Source of the DNA: Trinickia caryophylli
Lineage (GTDB): Bacteria > Pseudomonadota > Gammaproteobacteria > Burkholderiales > Burkholderiaceae
Length of the DNA stretch: 64,000 nt
Assembly: GCF_034424545.1 (NCBI RefSeq)
Contig: NZ_CP139971.1
Location: forward strand, 434,001-498,000
Reading direction: 5' to 3'
The position numbers and the translations under genes are program-made. Shown here one piece after another: positions 23,229 to 31,577 of the stretch. Numbering within the stretch: the first letter of the stretch is position 1; the number at the start of each line of letters is the position of its first letter. The notes below the pieces were generated by a model. That model did not search any database, had not been told where the DNA came from, and saw only the letters and a list, made by a program, of their open reading frames with translations.

Positions 23229-24188
23229 ATGGAAGTACTGAACAAGCTCCTTACGCTGATACCGGTCACGGGTCGCGTCGACGTCCGGTGCCACTTCGGC
23301 CCGCCCTGGCGGATCGAGCAGGCGGCCGCAAATCAATGGGAAGTGCCCTACCATGTGCTGCTGAGCGGCGAGGCAGTGGTCGAAAATGACGAAGGGCGGG
23401 CATTGCGGATGGGCCCGGGCGATATCGTGCTGTTCCCTGCGCGCGAAGGGCACCGGCTGCACGACGGCAGCGGCAAGCGAGCGCGCCGCATACACGAGCG
23501 GCAGGCGGATGGTTTGACGCTGGCAGACAACGACGCGAAGGTTCACGACGCCGAGCTGCTGTGCGGTCGCTTTCTGCTGCCTGTCGTTCCGCAACGGCTA
23601 TTGCTCGACCATCTGCCAGGCATGCTGCTCGTGCGCGGCATGCAGCGCGACGCTGACGGGACGCCGGCTGCGCCCGCATCGTTCGCGGGTACGCGGCTCG
23701 CCCGGCTCATCGAGCTCATGCGCGAGGAAGCACGCGAGCAGCCCCCCGGCAGCGAGGCCGTGATCAATCAGTTGTCGGGTGCCCTCTTCGCCATGACGCT
23801 GCGTTTCGCGAGCGAATCGCCCGAGCCGCCGCGCGGGCTGCTCGCGCTCGCGCAACAGCCGCGGCTGCAGCCGGCGCTCGCCGCGATGTTCGACGAGCCC
23901 GGCCACGATTGGACGCTGCCCGTCTTGGCGGCGCGCTGCAACATGTCGCGCGCCACCTTCGTGCGGCACTTCGACGAAGCGTTCGGACGCTCGCCGAGCG
24001 AGTTGCTTACCGAGATTCGCATGACGCTGGCGGGCCGAAAGCTGGCGCAGACCCCGACATCGGTGGCCGCGATCGGCGAGTCGGTAGGCTATCGTTCCGA
24101 TGCCGCATTTCAGCGCGTCTTCAAGCGCACGGTGGGGATGACGCCGGCGCAGTGGCGTGCGCGGGCACGCTCGACAGCACGAACGTAG
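23229..24188 (+). CDS. AraC family regulator with cupin sensor domain
   Basis: A 319-residue activator. The N-terminal 170 residues form a cupin of the AraC_binding type (LTLIPVTGRVDVRCHFGPPW, then the GPGDIVLFP turn and HLPGMLLVRG). The C-terminal double helix-turn-helix runs about 215-310 (WTLPVLAARCNMSRATFVRHF; VAAIGESVGYRSDAAFQRVFKR). The start is placed at MEVLNKLL; another Met five codons earlier is possible and neither has a strong ribosome site. It most likely controls the divergent AhpD-like gene in response to a small oxidant or electrophile (inference). Confidence 0.87.
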   Translation: MEVLNKLLTLIPVTGRVDVRCHFGPPWRIEQAAANQWEVPYHVLLSGEAVVENDEGRALRMGPGDIVLFPAREGHRLHDGSGKRARRIHERQADGLTLADNDAKVHDAELLCGRFLLPVVPQRLLLDHLPGMLLVRGMQRDADGTPAAPASFAGTRLARLIELMREEAREQPPGSEAVINQLSGALFAMTLRFASESPEPPRGLLALAQQPRLQPALAAMFDEPGHDWTLPVLAARCNMSRATFVRHFDEAFGRSPSELLTEIRMTLAGRKLAQTPTSVAAIGESVGYRSDAAFQRVFKRTVGMTPAQWRARARSTART

Positions 24189-24268
24189 TGACTTGCCGTG
24201 CGGGATTCATCCGCGCTTGCGGACGGCTCTCGCAAATGCTTTCGCCGCCCGCTGGCGTGGAATCAGAT

Positions 24269-25072
24269 TCATCGATAGAGAGACGCCTCACTGAAGTAGA
24301 CCCCATTGCCCGTCATCACTACGTTAACGGAGTTGGGTTCGCCGTCACTGTCGCTCATGCTGACATGAAGCTTGGCACCCTTGATGTCGAACCTGTCGCG
24401 CAGAGCGAGAAGGTCTCGCTCCATCTCGAAGCTGCCCTCGTCCTCGGCATTCGAAATCATGCCGCCCACGAGGAATATCTCCGGACGAGCCACACCGCTT
24501 TCGGCCATCATATCCTTCACGCAATCCAGCACCTCCTCGGCATCCTGGATGCCCGAGTAGTGGCACAGCCCGAGAATTGGCTCGCCACGCGCGTTCTTAC
24601 CCTGAGCGCAGATGGCAATGCACGTTGCCACGCCGGTCGTCCCAAGGGCATCGTATCCATCGCGCGCCGCGTTGATCACGACACATTCGTCCATATCGAC
24701 ATCTTGTATCGTCGTGGCCGGGACGCCGCTTCTGCTCGAAACCTTGCGAATGTGCGTGGTTGCAAACAGATCGGCGTAGGTTCTCTCCAACGCTCGGTAT
24801 GGCTCGATCTGCTCTCGGGTAAAGCCGTGCGGAACCCCGGAGAGTTCGCCACTGCATGGGAGGATGCGGCTACGAGCCCGGCGAGTGTTTGCGCAATCGC
24901 CCGCCGTCTCCGCAACACGTCTGCTCACGCTTTGCCGAGACAAGCCCTGAAAAGCTTCGTAGGGCCGTACGGATCGTTGCGGCGCACTCTCGGGGGCCGG
25001 GGTGGAAAAATCATCGGACCCGCCTGCGAGATGGTAATTCAACGAATTGCGCGAAATGGGATTAAACGGCAT
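24269..25072 (-). CDS. Candidate secreted effector with CheD/CNF-like deamidase arrangement
   Basis: A 267-residue protein with no recognised family name. Residues 1-60 are Ser/Pro/Arg-rich and disordered, as in type III effector export regions, with no Sec signal. The core has Thr145 six residues before Cys151 (TGVATCIAIC) and His171 (LCHYSG), matching the T-x5-C-His order of CheD and Burkholderia lethal factor 1 glutamine deamidases. FLVGGMISNAEDEG parallels the CheD GG strand that follows. It lies in DNA poorer in GC and beside an M91 protease gene. I infer a toxin or effector that deamidates or cleaves a host target. An alternative is a chemotaxis-type CheD domain, but no chemotaxis gene is near. 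Confidence 0.5.
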   Translation of the reverse strand: MPFNPISRNSLNYHLAGGSDDFSTPAPESAPQRSVRPYEAFQGLSRQSVSRRVAETAGDCANTRRARSRILPCSGELSGVPHGFTREQIEPYRALERTYADLFATTHIRKVSSRSGVPATTIQDVDMDECVVINAARDGYDALGTTGVATCIAICAQGKNARGEPILGLCHYSGIQDAEEVLDCVKDMMAESGVARPEIFLVGGMISNAEDEGSFEMERDLLALRDRFDIKGAKLHVSMSDSDGEPNSVNVVMTGNGVYFSEASLYR

Positions 25073-25099
25073 TCAAAAACCTTATAAATTCAAAATTTC

Positions 25100-25117
25100 C
25101 GAAAATATCGAAAATAT
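25100..25117. repeat. Two direct CGAAAATAT repeats upstream of the deamidase-like gene
   Basis: CGAAAATAT occurs twice in immediate succession, 28 bases upstream of the effector-like start, inside an AT-rich stretch (25075-25150) that contrasts with the surrounding GC-rich DNA. It is probably part of the promoter region. Confidence 0.4.
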
Positions 25118-25215
25118 GATAAAACTCGTCAAAGGCGAGGAAAATCGAACACGACATTCCACCTGCCCGCATCGCAGAGGATGCGCTCATCTGATCAACG
25201 AAATTCGAGCAGCGC

Positions 25216-25236
25216 CTCGGGCCATCCTGGCCCGAG
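25216..25236 (-). terminator. Terminator-like hairpin of the M91 protease gene
   Basis: CTCGGGCCA and TGGCCCGAG form a perfect 9-bp stem with a 3-base loop, 70 bases downstream of the M91 gene stop. The following T-run is weak. It suggests that the two effector-like genes are separately transcribed. Confidence 0.5.
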
Positions 25237-25306
25237 ATGGCGGCAGGCACCGCAGCCGCACCGGTCCGGCCGCGGCCATTGCGCTTGCGCGCGTGGATCG
25301 GGCGGG

Positions 25307-25984
25307 TTACTCGCTTCGATAGCCGGAGTAGTGATAGCTCACCCGCTTCGGCAAGCCATGCTCGGCCCTCACGGAGTTCTCGGAAGGCTCGCCCGACAGC
25401 GAATGCTTGTATTTGCCGAGGCCCACTGCCCGCAGTTCTTCCTTGCCCGCAGCGGTATCCGGATCGCGCGAATTCTGATAGCTTCCTTTCCAGGTTCCAG
25501 CCATCATATGCTTTGCATGAACCAGCTCGTGCGCCAGAAGGCTCACCTTGTCCCGGTTGCTTGATGTCGGACCGGTTGGATCTCCATCCTCGTCCAGCGC
25601 CATACTGGTCTGGTGAGCGGTCCATGAAACGACGACGCTCGATCCTACGTTAGGTCCGTCCGGCGTCTTGAGGGCGTACCGGCGCCCGGCCATTTCCCGA
25701 ATATCGCTAAATTCGGTCAGCTCCGGATGGGCATCCCGCTGGCGACGAGAAAGGACCGGTTCGGCGATGGGACCCGTTCGCGACGGCTGCATTTCATGGA
25801 TCGTAATCTTGTGCCTGCGTCCTTCCGCGAGCGCCGACAACTGGTTCAGCAGCATATTTCCGGTTGGTCGAGAGTTGATGGCATCGAGATGAACATTCAC
25901 TTCGGCATTAAATCTTTCCAAATTTCTGTCATCATTAACAATGCTTTGCGAGTAAATTCCACTATATCTTGTTTCTACAGGCAT
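25307..25984 (-). CDS. M91 family zinc metallopeptidase, NleD/HopH-like effector candidate
   Basis: A 225-residue protein with the zincin motif HELVH at 152-156 (His152, Glu153, His156) and a likely third ligand in KEELRAVG (about 182-183), the arrangement of peptidase family M91. Characterised members such as NleD are type III effectors that cleave MAP kinases in host cells (established for that family). The N-terminal 50 residues lack a Sec signal and are polar, with SQSIVNDDRN. Flanking DNA, especially 25880-26400, is AT-rich, hinting at horizontal acquisition. No secretion-system genes are in the window, so delivery is inferred. Confidence 0.75.
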   Translation of the reverse strand: MPVETRYSGIYSQSIVNDDRNLERFNAEVNVHLDAINSRPTGNMLLNQLSALAEGRRHKITIHEMQPSRTGPIAEPVLSRRQRDAHPELTEFSDIREMAGRRYALKTPDGPNVGSSVVVSWTAHQTSMALDEDGDPTGPTSSNRDKVSLLAHELVHAKHMMAGTWKGSYQNSRDPDTAAGKEELRAVGLGKYKHSLSGEPSENSVRAEHGLPKRVSYHYSGYRSE

Positions 25985-26495
25985 AAATCACTCTCCAGAT
26001 AAAACAACCAACCTAAAACCAATTAAATTCCCTCCGCCCGCGAAGCGCCGCGTCCACCCACTTCATCACGGGAACCTCCAATCCGGATCATAGCGCCAGA
26101 TTCACCACAGCGAATTCGAGATTATTTCTAAAAAGATTGATGATATGCGCGCCGAAGTCAGCAGAACCGAGACGATTTCCGGAAATCAGGACACTTGCCA
26201 TTTTCATCCTATAGCTCAATTTCTCAGCATCTCAAAAATCCCATTCCCCATAAAATCATTCGGCGAAAATGTTTGCACAGACGCGAAATATTATCGCCGC
26301 CGATTACACATTTAAGTTTCATCGACACGCATCGGCAATACACAAATTTAACGCTTCACGTGTGTTTTTTATGCGAGATGGCTGCCACCGTCATTGCACA
26401 GGAAAGCAGGTCTCGATGACATCGCCCGCACGCCCCATTCACGTCGAGCGTACCTGCGAACGCATCCTCGAAGAGGTTTGTTCACGCTCGACCGG
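25985..26495. other. AT-rich intergenic stretch
   Basis: About 510 bases upstream of the M91 gene, clearly AT-richer than the window average (for instance 26190-26370). No convincing gene on either strand. It probably holds the effector promoter; I found no perfect TTCG-N16-TTCG hrpII box in it. Confidence 0.5.
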
Positions 26496-26537
26496 CCCGT
26501 GGCCCGTGGCCCGTGGCCCGTGGCCCGTGGCCCGCGG
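26496..26537. repeat. Tandem 7-bp repeats CCCGTGG
   Basis: Five perfect CCCGTGG units (26496-26530) and a variant CCCGCGG (26531-26537) lie just after the end of the short AraC gene. Such a tract could slip in copy number. It is outside coding sequence. Confidence 0.85.
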
Positions 26538-26552
26538 CCCGGCCGAGCGGTC

Positions 26553-26888
26553 CTATGCGCGCTTGCGCAGCGCCTGAGCAACGAACGCACTCGGCGTCAT
26601 TCCGCACCAGCGCTTGAAATGCCGGCCGAAGTGACTCTGATCGAAGAAGCCGAGCTCGCTTGCCACCGCCACGCTCGGCACACCGGCCAGCAGCAGCGAC
26701 TGGGCGCGTTCGATACGGCGCCCGCACAGGTACCGATAGGGCGACGCGCCGAAGCGCTCGCGAAATGCGGTGGCAAAGCGCGAGACGCTGAGTGCCGCGG
26801 GAGCCGCCATCTGGGCCAGCGTCAGCGGCTCGTCGAAATGCGCATCGATGAATGCACGCGCCCGTTCGAGTCCTTCCGATCGCGTCAT
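26553..26888 (-). CDS. Minimal AraC family regulator (DNA-binding domain only)
   Basis: A 111-residue protein that is essentially just the AraC/XylS double helix-turn-helix: PLTLAQMAAPAALSVSRFATAFRE for the first and VAVASELGFFDQSHFGRHFKRW for the second, with RFGASPYRYLCGRRIERAQ between. No sensor domain is attached; a partner or the substrate pathway would have to regulate it, or it acts by abundance like SoxS. Its ATG overlaps the stop of the oxidoreductase gene by 4 bases, so it is the last member of the long catabolic operon and probably its activator. Confidence 0.87.
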   Translation of the reverse strand: MTRSEGLERARAFIDAHFDEPLTLAQMAAPAALSVSRFATAFRERFGASPYRYLCGRRIERAQSLLLAGVPSVAVASELGFFDQSHFGRHFKRWCGMTPSAFVAQALRKRA

Positions 26889-28054
26889 AGGGCACCTGCC
26901 TTTTCGCCGGTCGCCGCCGCACGCGCGGCAAATCTGTCGATCGCAAATGGCGCGAGCGAGATTTCCGTGCGGCCAGTGTGCACGAGTTCGGCGAGCGTCT
27001 CGCCCACGCCCGGTCCGAGCTGGAAACCCGCCCCGCTGAAGCCGAAGCCGTAATAAAGCCCCGGCACGCGCCCGCTTGCGCCGATCACCGGCTCGCCGTC
27101 GGGCAGATAGCCTTCTACGCCGCTCCAGGTGCGGATGACGTGAAGCGGCGCGAGCGACGGCACGAGCCGGCAGAATTGCCGCATCTGGCGCACCGTGTGA
27201 ATCGGCACGGCGCGCGCCCGGCAGGTTTCGACGTCGGCGGGCCCCTGGAGCCCGCCGCCCAGAATGATGTTGCCGCGCGGAATCTGCCGGAAGTAGACGC
27301 TTTCTTCCTTGATCGACGTGAACACGCCCATCGTCGAACCGAACACGTACGGCACCGGCTCGGTCACCGCCATTTGCGGACCGCGCGCCTGAAGCGGGGC
27401 CGGCTCGCCGAATTGCGCGCTGAGCCGGTTTGCCCACGCGCCGGCACAGACGACCAGCCTGGAGCAGCGATAAGTTCGCCCGCCCGCGGCCTCGACGCGA
27501 AAGCCGGGCCCATCGCGTTCGACATGCCGCACCTCGACGTTCTCTTCCACGATCGCACCGAGCCTTGCCGCAGCACGTGCGAACGCGGGCGCCGCAAGCC
27601 GCGGGTTCGCGTGGCCGTCGAGCGGCGATACCGACGCCGCCAGCACTTCGCGGCTCAGAAACGGAAAGCGTTCGAACAGCGCCGCGCCTTCGAGCACGTC
27701 GAGTTCGAGCCCATGGGCGCGCGCGTCGTGCGCGTACTGCCGGAACGACTCGACGTCACGAGCGTGGTAGCAAACGCGCGTGTGCCCCGTCGGCAGAAAT
27801 TCGACGTCCTCGCCGAGCCACTCCCGGGCGCGCTGCCACGTGGCCAGCGCCCGATTCGCGATCGGCAGTTGATGCATCGCGCGGCCTTGCCGGCGAATGC
27901 CGCCGAAGTTCACGCCGCTCGCCTGCTGCCCGGTCAGCCCGCGCTCGACGAGTGTGACGTCGCAACCGCGGCGCCGTAGGAAAAACGCCGTGGTCGAGCC
28001 CGCGATCCCGCCGCCGATCACGAGCACATCCGTTTCGCTCATGCGCGTACTCAT
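26885..28054 (-). CDS. FAD-dependent oxidoreductase, HcnC/LhpB-like beta subunit
   Basis: A 389-residue DAO-type flavoenzyme. The FAD dinucleotide motif VLVIGGGIAGSTTAFFLRRRG opens the protein, and the late GLYYGFGFSGAGFQLGPGVGE closes the flavin site. The family includes sarcosine oxidase beta, HcnC of hydrogen cyanide synthase and the beta subunit of D-hydroxyproline dehydrogenase. It forms a probable three-subunit enzyme with the two genes upstream. The ATG overlaps the stop of the alpha-subunit gene by 4 bases. The substrate is likely an amine, imino acid or opine; cyanide formation cannot be told from sequence. Confidence 0.85.
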   Translation of the reverse strand: MSTRMSETDVLVIGGGIAGSTTAFFLRRRGCDVTLVERGLTGQQASGVNFGGIRRQGRAMHQLPIANRALATWQRAREWLGEDVEFLPTGHTRVCYHARDVESFRQYAHDARAHGLELDVLEGAALFERFPFLSREVLAASVSPLDGHANPRLAAPAFARAAARLGAIVEENVEVRHVERDGPGFRVEAAGGRTYRCSRLVVCAGAWANRLSAQFGEPAPLQARGPQMAVTEPVPYVFGSTMGVFTSIKEESVYFRQIPRGNIILGGGLQGPADVETCRARAVPIHTVRQMRQFCRLVPSLAPLHVIRTWSGVEGYLPDGEPVIGASGRVPGLYYGFGFSGAGFQLGPGVGETLAELVHTGRTEISLAPFAIDRFAARAAATGEKAGAL

Positions 28055-29424
28055 GTTTCGGAATCCTCGACGATTGCCATCGGCATGGGCTTGACCGGGG
28101 ACTGCGTGCGCAACCGGCCGACCTCCTGGAGCGGCACGCCAGCCGTAGCCGCGATGATCTCGGCCGCGGCATGCCCGCAGTAACGGCCCTGGCAGCGTCC
28201 CATGCCGACGCGCGAGAACGCCTTCGCCCGGTTCGCCTCGTGCGCCCCGGTAGCTTCGACGATGCGCCGCAACTCGCCGGCGCGGATGGCTTCGCATCGA
28301 CAGACGATCGCATCGTCGGCCAGCGCCGCAGCATGGTCCGCCGGCCACGGAAATGCCTGACGCAGCCCCGCCGCGAAACGCGCATAGCGCGCCAGGCGGC
28401 GGCGCAGCGCCTCGCGGCCCTCGACGCTCACGCCGCGATCGGCCAGCGCCGCCAGTGCGGCGAGACGGCCCGACGCTTCCGCGGCGTCGGCGCCGAGCAC
28501 GCGCGCGCCGTCGCCGGCCAGATAAATGCCCGGCACCGTGCTGCGGCCGTCTTCGTCGATGCGCGGCAGCCATTGGCGCGCGGCTTCGTCGAAAACGAAC
28601 TCGCAGCCCGCAAGATCGGCGAGCTGCGTTTCGGGGCGCAGATGATGGCCGAGCGCCACCGCATCGCAGGCCAGCTCGAGCGCCGTGCCGTCGGCAAGCT
28701 CGGCCTTGACGCCGCCCACGCCGTCTTCGGGCGTACCGACGATTTCGATCGGCCTCACGCCGCGATGAATCGTCACGCCGGCCCGGCGCAACGTGCGCAC
28801 GAGCGCAAGCCCCTTGAGCAGCGCGGCCGGCACCGCCGCCAGCGCGGGCAGTGCACGCAGGCGCCGTGCGGCGGGCGAGGTGTCGAGCACGGCCGCGAGC
28901 CCCGCACCCGCTTTCACGTATTGCGCCGCGAGCAGATAAAGCAGCGGGCCACTGCCCATCAGAACCACCCGTGAGCCGATTGCGCACCCTTGCGATTTCA
29001 GCGCGACCTGCGCGCCGCCGAGACTGTAGACGCCCGAGAAATGCCAGCCCTTGACCGGCACGATGCGATCGGTCGCGCCACCGCAGATCACGAGGGCATC
29101 GAACCCTAGCGCACGGTGGCACGTCCCCCCCGCGATCAGATGCAGCTCCCCCGGGCTCACGTTCCAACTGAGCGTCTCGGGCAGGTAATCGATGCGCGCC
29201 TTCAGCGCATCGAAGGCGCCGTGGATCCGGGCCGCGCGCGGTGCCTCCGTGCCGTACAACGTCGCGTAGGAACGCGTGAACCGGTCGTCCTGCCGCCGAT
29301 AGACCTGCCCGCCGTCGCGGCGGCTTTCGTCGACCACCACGGGGCGCACGCCATGCTCGACGAACGCCTCGGCGGCGCGCACGCCGGCCGGCCCGGCGCC
29401 CACTACGACTATCCGCGCGGCCAT
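28051..29424 (-). CDS. FAD/NAD(P)-binding oxidoreductase with BFD-like [2Fe-2S] tail, HcnB/LhpF-like
   Basis: A 457-residue subunit. ARIVVVGAGPAGVRAAEA binds FAD, a second Rossmann motif VVLMGSGPLLYLLAAQ lies mid-protein, and GIYLAGDGARVLGADAAEASG follows. The last 90 residues are a BFD-like domain with Cys ligands in VCRCEA and GMGRCQGRYCG. It passes electrons between the small Fe-S protein and the DAO-type subunit. The start follows GAGGGGGG and lies within the end of the 2Fe-2S gene (16 bases overlap). It is the alpha-type subunit of HcnABC, octopine/nopaline oxidase and D-hydroxyproline dehydrogenase. Confidence 0.87.
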   Translation of the reverse strand: MAARIVVVGAGPAGVRAAEAFVEHGVRPVVVDESRRDGGQVYRRQDDRFTRSYATLYGTEAPRAARIHGAFDALKARIDYLPETLSWNVSPGELHLIAGGTCHRALGFDALVICGGATDRIVPVKGWHFSGVYSLGGAQVALKSQGCAIGSRVVLMGSGPLLYLLAAQYVKAGAGLAAVLDTSPAARRLRALPALAAVPAALLKGLALVRTLRRAGVTIHRGVRPIEIVGTPEDGVGGVKAELADGTALELACDAVALGHHLRPETQLADLAGCEFVFDEAARQWLPRIDEDGRSTVPGIYLAGDGARVLGADAAEASGRLAALAALADRGVSVEGREALRRRLARYARFAAGLRQAFPWPADHAAALADDAIVCRCEAIRAGELRRIVEATGAHEANRAKAFSRVGMGRCQGRYCGHAAAEIIAATAGVPLQEVGRLRTQSPVKPMPMAIVEDSET

Positions 29425-29723
29425 ATCCCCCCCTCGCTCTCGGCAAGCCGGGTGACGATCGACATGCCTGGCACCGCAGGCGTCGTACAGGCACGCAACC
29501 GCGTGCCGTCGGCACACCAGACCCAGCAGTCCTGGCATGCGCCCATGAGACAAAACCCGGCCCGGCGTCCATCGCCGAACTCCGAATCGCGCACGGCCCG
29601 CCGCGACGTCAGCAACGCGACGAGCACGGTGTCGCCCTGCGCGGCATCGCATGGCTCGCCATCGATGAAGATCCGGAAAGTCGGGCGTTCGCGCTCCGCC
29701 ACGCGCACGAATCGGCCGCTCAC
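29409..29723 (-). CDS. (2Fe-2S)-binding protein, HcnA-like small subunit
   Basis: A 104-residue ferredoxin-like subunit. Cys ligands lie in GFCLMGACQDC and, further on, LRACTTPAVPGM, giving C-x4-C-x2-C and a distant fourth Cys, as in HcnA and the small subunit of D-hydroxyproline dehydrogenase. The start is a GTG at 29723 that overlaps the stop of the ATPase gene (GTGA) and has GGAGG six bases upstream. The open frame upstream of the GTG is only the shadow of the ATPase gene. Confidence 0.85.
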   Translation of the reverse strand: MSGRFVRVAERERPTFRIFIDGEPCDAAQGDTVLVALLTSRRAVRDSEFGDGRRAGFCLMGACQDCWVWCADGTRLRACTTPAVPGMSIVTRLAESEGGIWPRG

Positions 29724-31573
29724 ATCGCACCTCCGGCGGGCTGCAGGCGCACGAGTTCCTCGGCCGAACGATGACAGAGTATTTCCGTGCCGGAATCGAG
29801 CCGCTTGGGCGACGGCGCGCTGACATTGCATCGGCCGTCGATTCTGACGCCGCAACGCGCCCGAAAGCAGCAGAGTTCCGCATGGCCCGCGTCGGACGAA
29901 AGCGGTGCGGGTATGGCCGTCGCCAGTTCGCGCCGCGCTTCGAGCCAACCGCGTTTCAATTGCGGTACCGAATCGACGAGCAGGCCCGTATACGGATGAT
30001 GTGGCGGCGCGCCGAGCGATGCCCGCTGCCCCGCCTCTACACGCCGGCCCGCGTATAGCACGACGACCTCGTCGCAGATCGCGCGCACCGTCGAAATGTC
30101 GTGGCTGATGAAGAGATACGATACGCCGAGCTCGCGCCGCAATTCGCCGAGCAGATCGACGATCGCCGCGGCCACGACGGTATCGAGCGCCGAGGTCACT
30201 TCGTCGCAGAGAATCAGTGCGGGCTCCGCCGCCAGCGCGCGTGCGAGATTCACACGCTGCTTCTGCCCGCCGGACAGTTCCGACGAAAGGCGTGCGGCGG
30301 CCGACGCCGGCAGTTTGACGAGGTCGAGCAGCTGCGCGACCCGCCGTTTCGCGGCCGGGCCGCGCAAACCGTGATAGAACGCGAGCGGCCGGCTCAGGAT
30401 ATCGGCCACGGTGTGGCTCGGATTCAGCGCGGTATCCGCGTTCTGGAACACGATCTGGATACGCCGATATTGATCGGGCGTGCGCTTGGCCAGTTGCGCG
30501 GGCAACGGCTGCCCCTCGAAGCGAACCTCGCCGCCCGCGCGCCCGACCAGCCCCGCAACGACACGTGCCAACGTGGTCTTGCCCGAGCCCGATTCGCCGA
30601 TCACGCCGACGGCCCTGCCCCTTCCTATAGTGAGACCGACATCGTCGAGCACACGGTGCGCCGGCTGGCCCTTGCGATCGAGCCCGCCGTAGCCGGCACA
30701 CAGGCCTCGCACTTCGAGCAGTGGCGTAGCGGCCGCTCCGTGCGGCTGCGCATCGTCCGCGGTCGCGCGGCCGCCGTCGCCCCGGTGTCGTGACGCATTC
30801 AGCAACGCCCGCGTATACGGGTGCGCCGGCGCGTCGAGAATCTGATCGACGGTGCCGTTCTCCTGGACCTGCCCGCCATTGAGCACGACGATGCGATCAG
30901 CCATCTGCGCGACGACGGCCAAGTCGTGCGACACGTACACGGCCGTCGCGCCGAACTGCTTGATGACGCGTTTGAACGCGACCAGCACCTCGATTTGCGT
31001 CGTCACGTCGAGCGCGGTGGTGGGCTCGTCGAAGACGACTACCGCCGGATCGGTGATCAGCGCCATCGCGGCCATGAGGCGCTGCAACTGCCCACCCGAC
31101 ACCTGATGCGCGTATCGCTCGCCGAGCGTCTCCGGCGCCGGCAGTGCGAGCGCGCGAAAAAGCTCGACCGCCTTCGCTTCGGCGGCCTCGCGCGTCATGA
31201 GGCCGTGCAGCAGCGCCGGCTCCGTCACCTGATCCATGAGCCTGCGAGCCGGGTTGAATCCCGCTGCCGCGCTTTGCGCGACGTAAGCGACGGTACGCGC
31301 GCGCAAAGCGCGGCGGCCGGCTTCGTCGAGCGCGAGGACGTCGGTACCGCCCACGCGCACGCTGCCGCCGGCGAAGGCACAGCCCTGCCGCGCGTAGCCG
31401 AGCAGCGAGAGCGCAATCGTCGTCTTGCCGGAGCCCGACTCGCCGATGAGCGCAAGCACTTCGCCTTTATTCACCCTGAAACTTACGCCCTTGACGATTT
31501 CCGTTCGCGTATCGGGGGCGTCCCCCGCTTCGATCCGCAAGCCGTCTACTTCGATCATGGTCGTGTCGTTCAT
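29720..31573 (-). CDS. ABC transporter ATP-binding protein with two fused nucleotide-binding domains
   Basis: A 617-residue double ATPase of the peptide/opine/nickel (DppD-DppF) type. Each half has Walker A (GESGSGKTTIA; GESGSGKTTLA), signature (VSGGQLQRLMA; LSGGQKQRVNLA) and Walker B (VVFDEPTTALD; LILCDEVTSALD). Note Asp-Glu-Val in place of the usual Asp-Glu-Pro in the second. Oligopeptide-type C-terminal extensions with Cys residues (CFRARCG) are present. The start at 31573 follows AGGAG. It follows the second permease by 4 bases and powers import of the substrate captured by the binding protein in the same operon. Confidence 0.92.
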   Translation of the reverse strand: MNDTTMIEVDGLRIEAGDAPDTRTEIVKGVSFRVNKGEVLALIGESGSGKTTIALSLLGYARQGCAFAGGSVRVGGTDVLALDEAGRRALRARTVAYVAQSAAAGFNPARRLMDQVTEPALLHGLMTREAAEAKAVELFRALALPAPETLGERYAHQVSGGQLQRLMAAMALITDPAVVVFDEPTTALDVTTQIEVLVAFKRVIKQFGATAVYVSHDLAVVAQMADRIVVLNGGQVQENGTVDQILDAPAHPYTRALLNASRHRGDGGRATADDAQPHGAAATPLLEVRGLCAGYGGLDRKGQPAHRVLDDVGLTIGRGRAVGVIGESGSGKTTLARVVAGLVGRAGGEVRFEGQPLPAQLAKRTPDQYRRIQIVFQNADTALNPSHTVADILSRPLAFYHGLRGPAAKRRVAQLLDLVKLPASAAARLSSELSGGQKQRVNLARALAAEPALILCDEVTSALDTVVAAAIVDLLGELRRELGVSYLFISHDISTVRAICDEVVVLYAGRRVEAGQRASLGAPPHHPYTGLLVDSVPQLKRGWLEARRELATAIPAPLSSDAGHAELCCFRARCGVRIDGRCNVSAPSPKRLDSGTEILCHRSAEELVRLQPAGGAM

Positions 31574-31577
31574 CGCG

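Noticed and set aside
26153..26176. Possible hrpII box (TTCG-N16-TTCG) upstream of the M91 gene
   Set aside because: On the minus strand one half is ATCG, not TTCG. A single mismatch in an 8-base motif is too weak in AT-rich DNA, so it was not listed.
26885..29723. Calling the three-subunit dehydrogenase hydrogen cyanide synthase
   Set aside because: The subunit plan fits HcnABC, but equally D-hydroxyproline dehydrogenase and opine oxidases. Adjacent uptake genes favour a catabolic role, so no hcn symbol was given.
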